Assembly: GCA_050015355.1 (NCBI GenBank)
Contig: JBEKBO010000187.1
Span: 1-6,348 of the forward strand
DNA length: 6,348 bases
Direction of reading: 5' to 3'
From: CAWBRT01 sp050015355
Lineage (GTDB): Bacteria; Acidobacteriota; Terriglobia; Terriglobales; Acidobacteriaceae
Position numbers and translations under genes: made by a program. Within the stretch, counting starts at the first letter, position 1; every line of letters begins with the position of its first letter. Below the pieces are notes generated by a model. It saw nothing but the letters and a program-made list of their open reading frames with translations. It was not told the DNA's origin and did not search any database. This document shows, in pieces, positions 4,965 to 6,348 of the stretch.

Positions 4965-6348
4965 ATGCGGCGGTCGCGAACGACATTTGCCTTTTTGGCT
5001 CTCCTGCTTTCCTGTATTGTCTCGATTTTGCCAGGCTGCGGGGGCTCCTCCGCCGGCAAAGTTGTCAGCATCACGCTGACACCTTCGCCGGTCTCAGTGG
5101 CTTATGGCCAGCACAACATTGTACTGACGGCTACGGCGGTCAACAGCAGCAATGCCACCGTGAGCACCACCTTTACGTTTGCCTCCAGTAATACATCGGC
5201 GGTCTCCATAGCCCCCGACGGAACAATCTGCGGCGGCACCTGGGACGCTAACTTCGTCACTTGCAGTAAACCTGCGACTCTTATGCCTGCGACCGCCACC
5301 ATCACCGTCACCGCGCAGACCGTCACCGCAACCGTTCAGGCTTACGTACACGAAAAAGTGGACAGCGTACTGATTACCGGCGTTCTGCCCTCGCAAGCAT
5401 ATCCGGGAATAGGATCGACGACTGGGCCCCTTTGTGCGACGAGCACGCAGTGTATCTGCACATCGTTATCTTTGCCTTTAACGTCCAGCACATCGCTGCC
5501 GCAATTCGTGGCCACTGCTTACAGCAACGACCCGGCCGTTTGCACTCCTAAGTCTCTGTCGACACCGTGCAACATCACCGCCGACCTGGCTGGTAGCAAT
5601 ACTCCCTTCCAGTGGTCAAGTAGTGACACCACGATCGCCACAATCGACACCTCCGGAACTTCGACCGCCGGAACGATGACGCCCATCGGTCCAGGCCAGG
5701 CGAACATTTTTGCCTCGACTGCCGGGGTCAACAGTCCCTCGGTGCCATTTGCGACCTGTCCCGTCACCTCGATAACGCTGACAGCAACGGCCGCGGCCAA
5801 TAGCGGCCTCGGCCCGCTCACGCTCAGTCCAGGTGGAACGCAGACTCTCTCGGCTGCGGTCACCGATACGGCCGGCAAGACCATCACCTATTCCTCCGGG
5901 AATGCGACTAACTTGACATTCAACTACCCCGCCCTGAGTTGGTTGAGCACGGATCTCTACACGGCAACGGCCACTGTACAGACGCAAACGATAAAAACGA
6001 CGCCGACGACGGGCACGAGCGTCAACCAAACCGTGCCTTTGCCGACCGCGACCGCAATCGGGGTTACGAACGGGGTTGCAGCGCTGGTGGCCTCGTGCAC
6101 GCCGCCGAGTTGCAACAAGAACCTGTTCCCGGTGTACAGCAATCCAATCGTCACCACCAATTCGGGGAGCACCACCGCCACGGCGTACATCGCCAGCTCG
6201 CAAAGCCAAACCATGGTGGCCCTAAACCTTACAGGGGGGGGTGGCGCGTCATTTCCCCTTCCCAGCAAGCCGAACTCATTCCTGTTCAACAGGCAGGGGA
6301 CGAAGGCCGTGCTCGGATCGCCGAATGGCGTGTTCGCGTTCGACCCGG
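4965..6348 (+). CDS. Secreted lipoprotein with bacterial Ig-like domains, leading into a probable beta-propeller (3' end outside window)
   Basis: The frame is open for 461 codons with no stop, so the C-terminus is missing. ATG at 4965 follows GGAGG with a 4-base gap. The protein starts MRRSRTTFAFLALLLSCIVS, then ILPGC: a basic end, a hydrophobic core and a lipobox with Cys25, typical of a lipoprotein exported by Sec and anchored in the envelope. Three Ig-like segments follow at about residues 33-130, 132-265 and 267-400. They show VSITLTPSPVSVAYGQ, FQWSSSDTTIATID and VTSITLTATAAANSG, the BIG2-like pattern. Thr, Ser, Ala and Val dominate. Cysteines come in close pairs (89/100, 157/163/165, 193/202, 378/383). 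From about residue 430, SFPLPSKPNSFLFNRQGTKA and GSPNGVFAFDP look like the first blade of a beta-propeller. Role is unknown; adhesion or surface binding is an inference. It diverges from the str operon and is unlikely to share its function. Confidence 0.88.
   Translation, partial: MRRSRTTFAFLALLLSCIVSILPGCGGSSAGKVVSITLTPSPVSVAYGQHNIVLTATAVNSSNATVSTTFTFASSNTSAVSIAPDGTICGGTWDANFVTCSKPATLMPATATITVTAQTVTATVQAYVHEKVDSVLITGVLPSQAYPGIGSTTGPLCATSTQCICTSLSLPLTSSTSLPQFVATAYSNDPAVCTPKSLSTPCNITADLAGSNTPFQWSSSDTTIATIDTSGTSTAGTMTPIGPGQANIFASTAGVNSPSVPFATCPVTSITLTATAAANSGLGPLTLSPGGTQTLSAAVTDTAGKTITYSSGNATNLTFNYPALSWLSTDLYTATATVQTQTIKTTPTTGTSVNQTVPLPTATAIGVTNGVAALVASCTPPSCNKNLFPVYSNPIVTTNSGSTTATAYIASSQSQTMVALNLTGGGGASFPLPSKPNSFLFNRQGTKAVLGSPNGVFAFDP

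Noticed and set aside
5094..6289. Several minus-strand open frames antisense to the lipoprotein gene
   Set aside because: They are complementary readings of Thr/Ala/Val-rich codons. The plus frame has a lipobox signal peptide, a ribosome binding site and Ig-like motifs.

Overview
The window is a stretch of bacterial chromosome with about 60% GC in the core genes. Most of the minus strand is the streptomycin (str) operon. In transcription order (right to left) it holds rpsL (S12), rpsG (S7), fusA (EF-G), two small unrecognised genes, and the first 40 codons of tuf (EF-Tu), which runs off the left edge. On the plus strand, diverging from the operon, a long gene for a secreted lipoprotein with Ig-like domains runs off the right edge.

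The organism is most likely an Acidobacteriota member of soil type. This is an inference from four things: the style of the Ig-like lipoprotein that leads into a beta-propeller, the EF-Tu P-loop GHIDHGKT, the sequence of EF-G (the GGSGQYG loop), and palindromes of a kind I associate with intergenic regions of such genomes. No single marker proves it.

Layout: 1-121 tuf 5' end (-); 149-412 and 409-864 two small genes joined by an ATGA overlap (-); 873-2972 fusA with a TTG start (-); 2973-3096 spacer with one hairpin; 3097-3567 rpsG (-); 3568-3791 a long spacer with four hairpins; 3792-4163 rpsL with a GTG start (-); 4164 to about 4637 a long structured leader; 4643-4671 and 4702-4730 two tandem sigma70-type promoters with extended -10 elements, both reading into the operon; 4731-4964 an upstream region with no gene; 4965-6348 the lipoprotein (+, no stop inside the window).

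rpsL, rpsG, fusA and tuf supply the decoding centre, the 30S head and the two translational GTPases, and are normally co-expressed. The unusual point is the tightly packed gene pair between fusA and tuf: 8 bases after fusA, a 4-base overlap, then 27 bases before tuf. The pair must be co-transcribed with translation factors unless an unseen promoter intervenes. It is the best candidate for something undescribed here. The lipoprotein gene is an independent cell-surface function.
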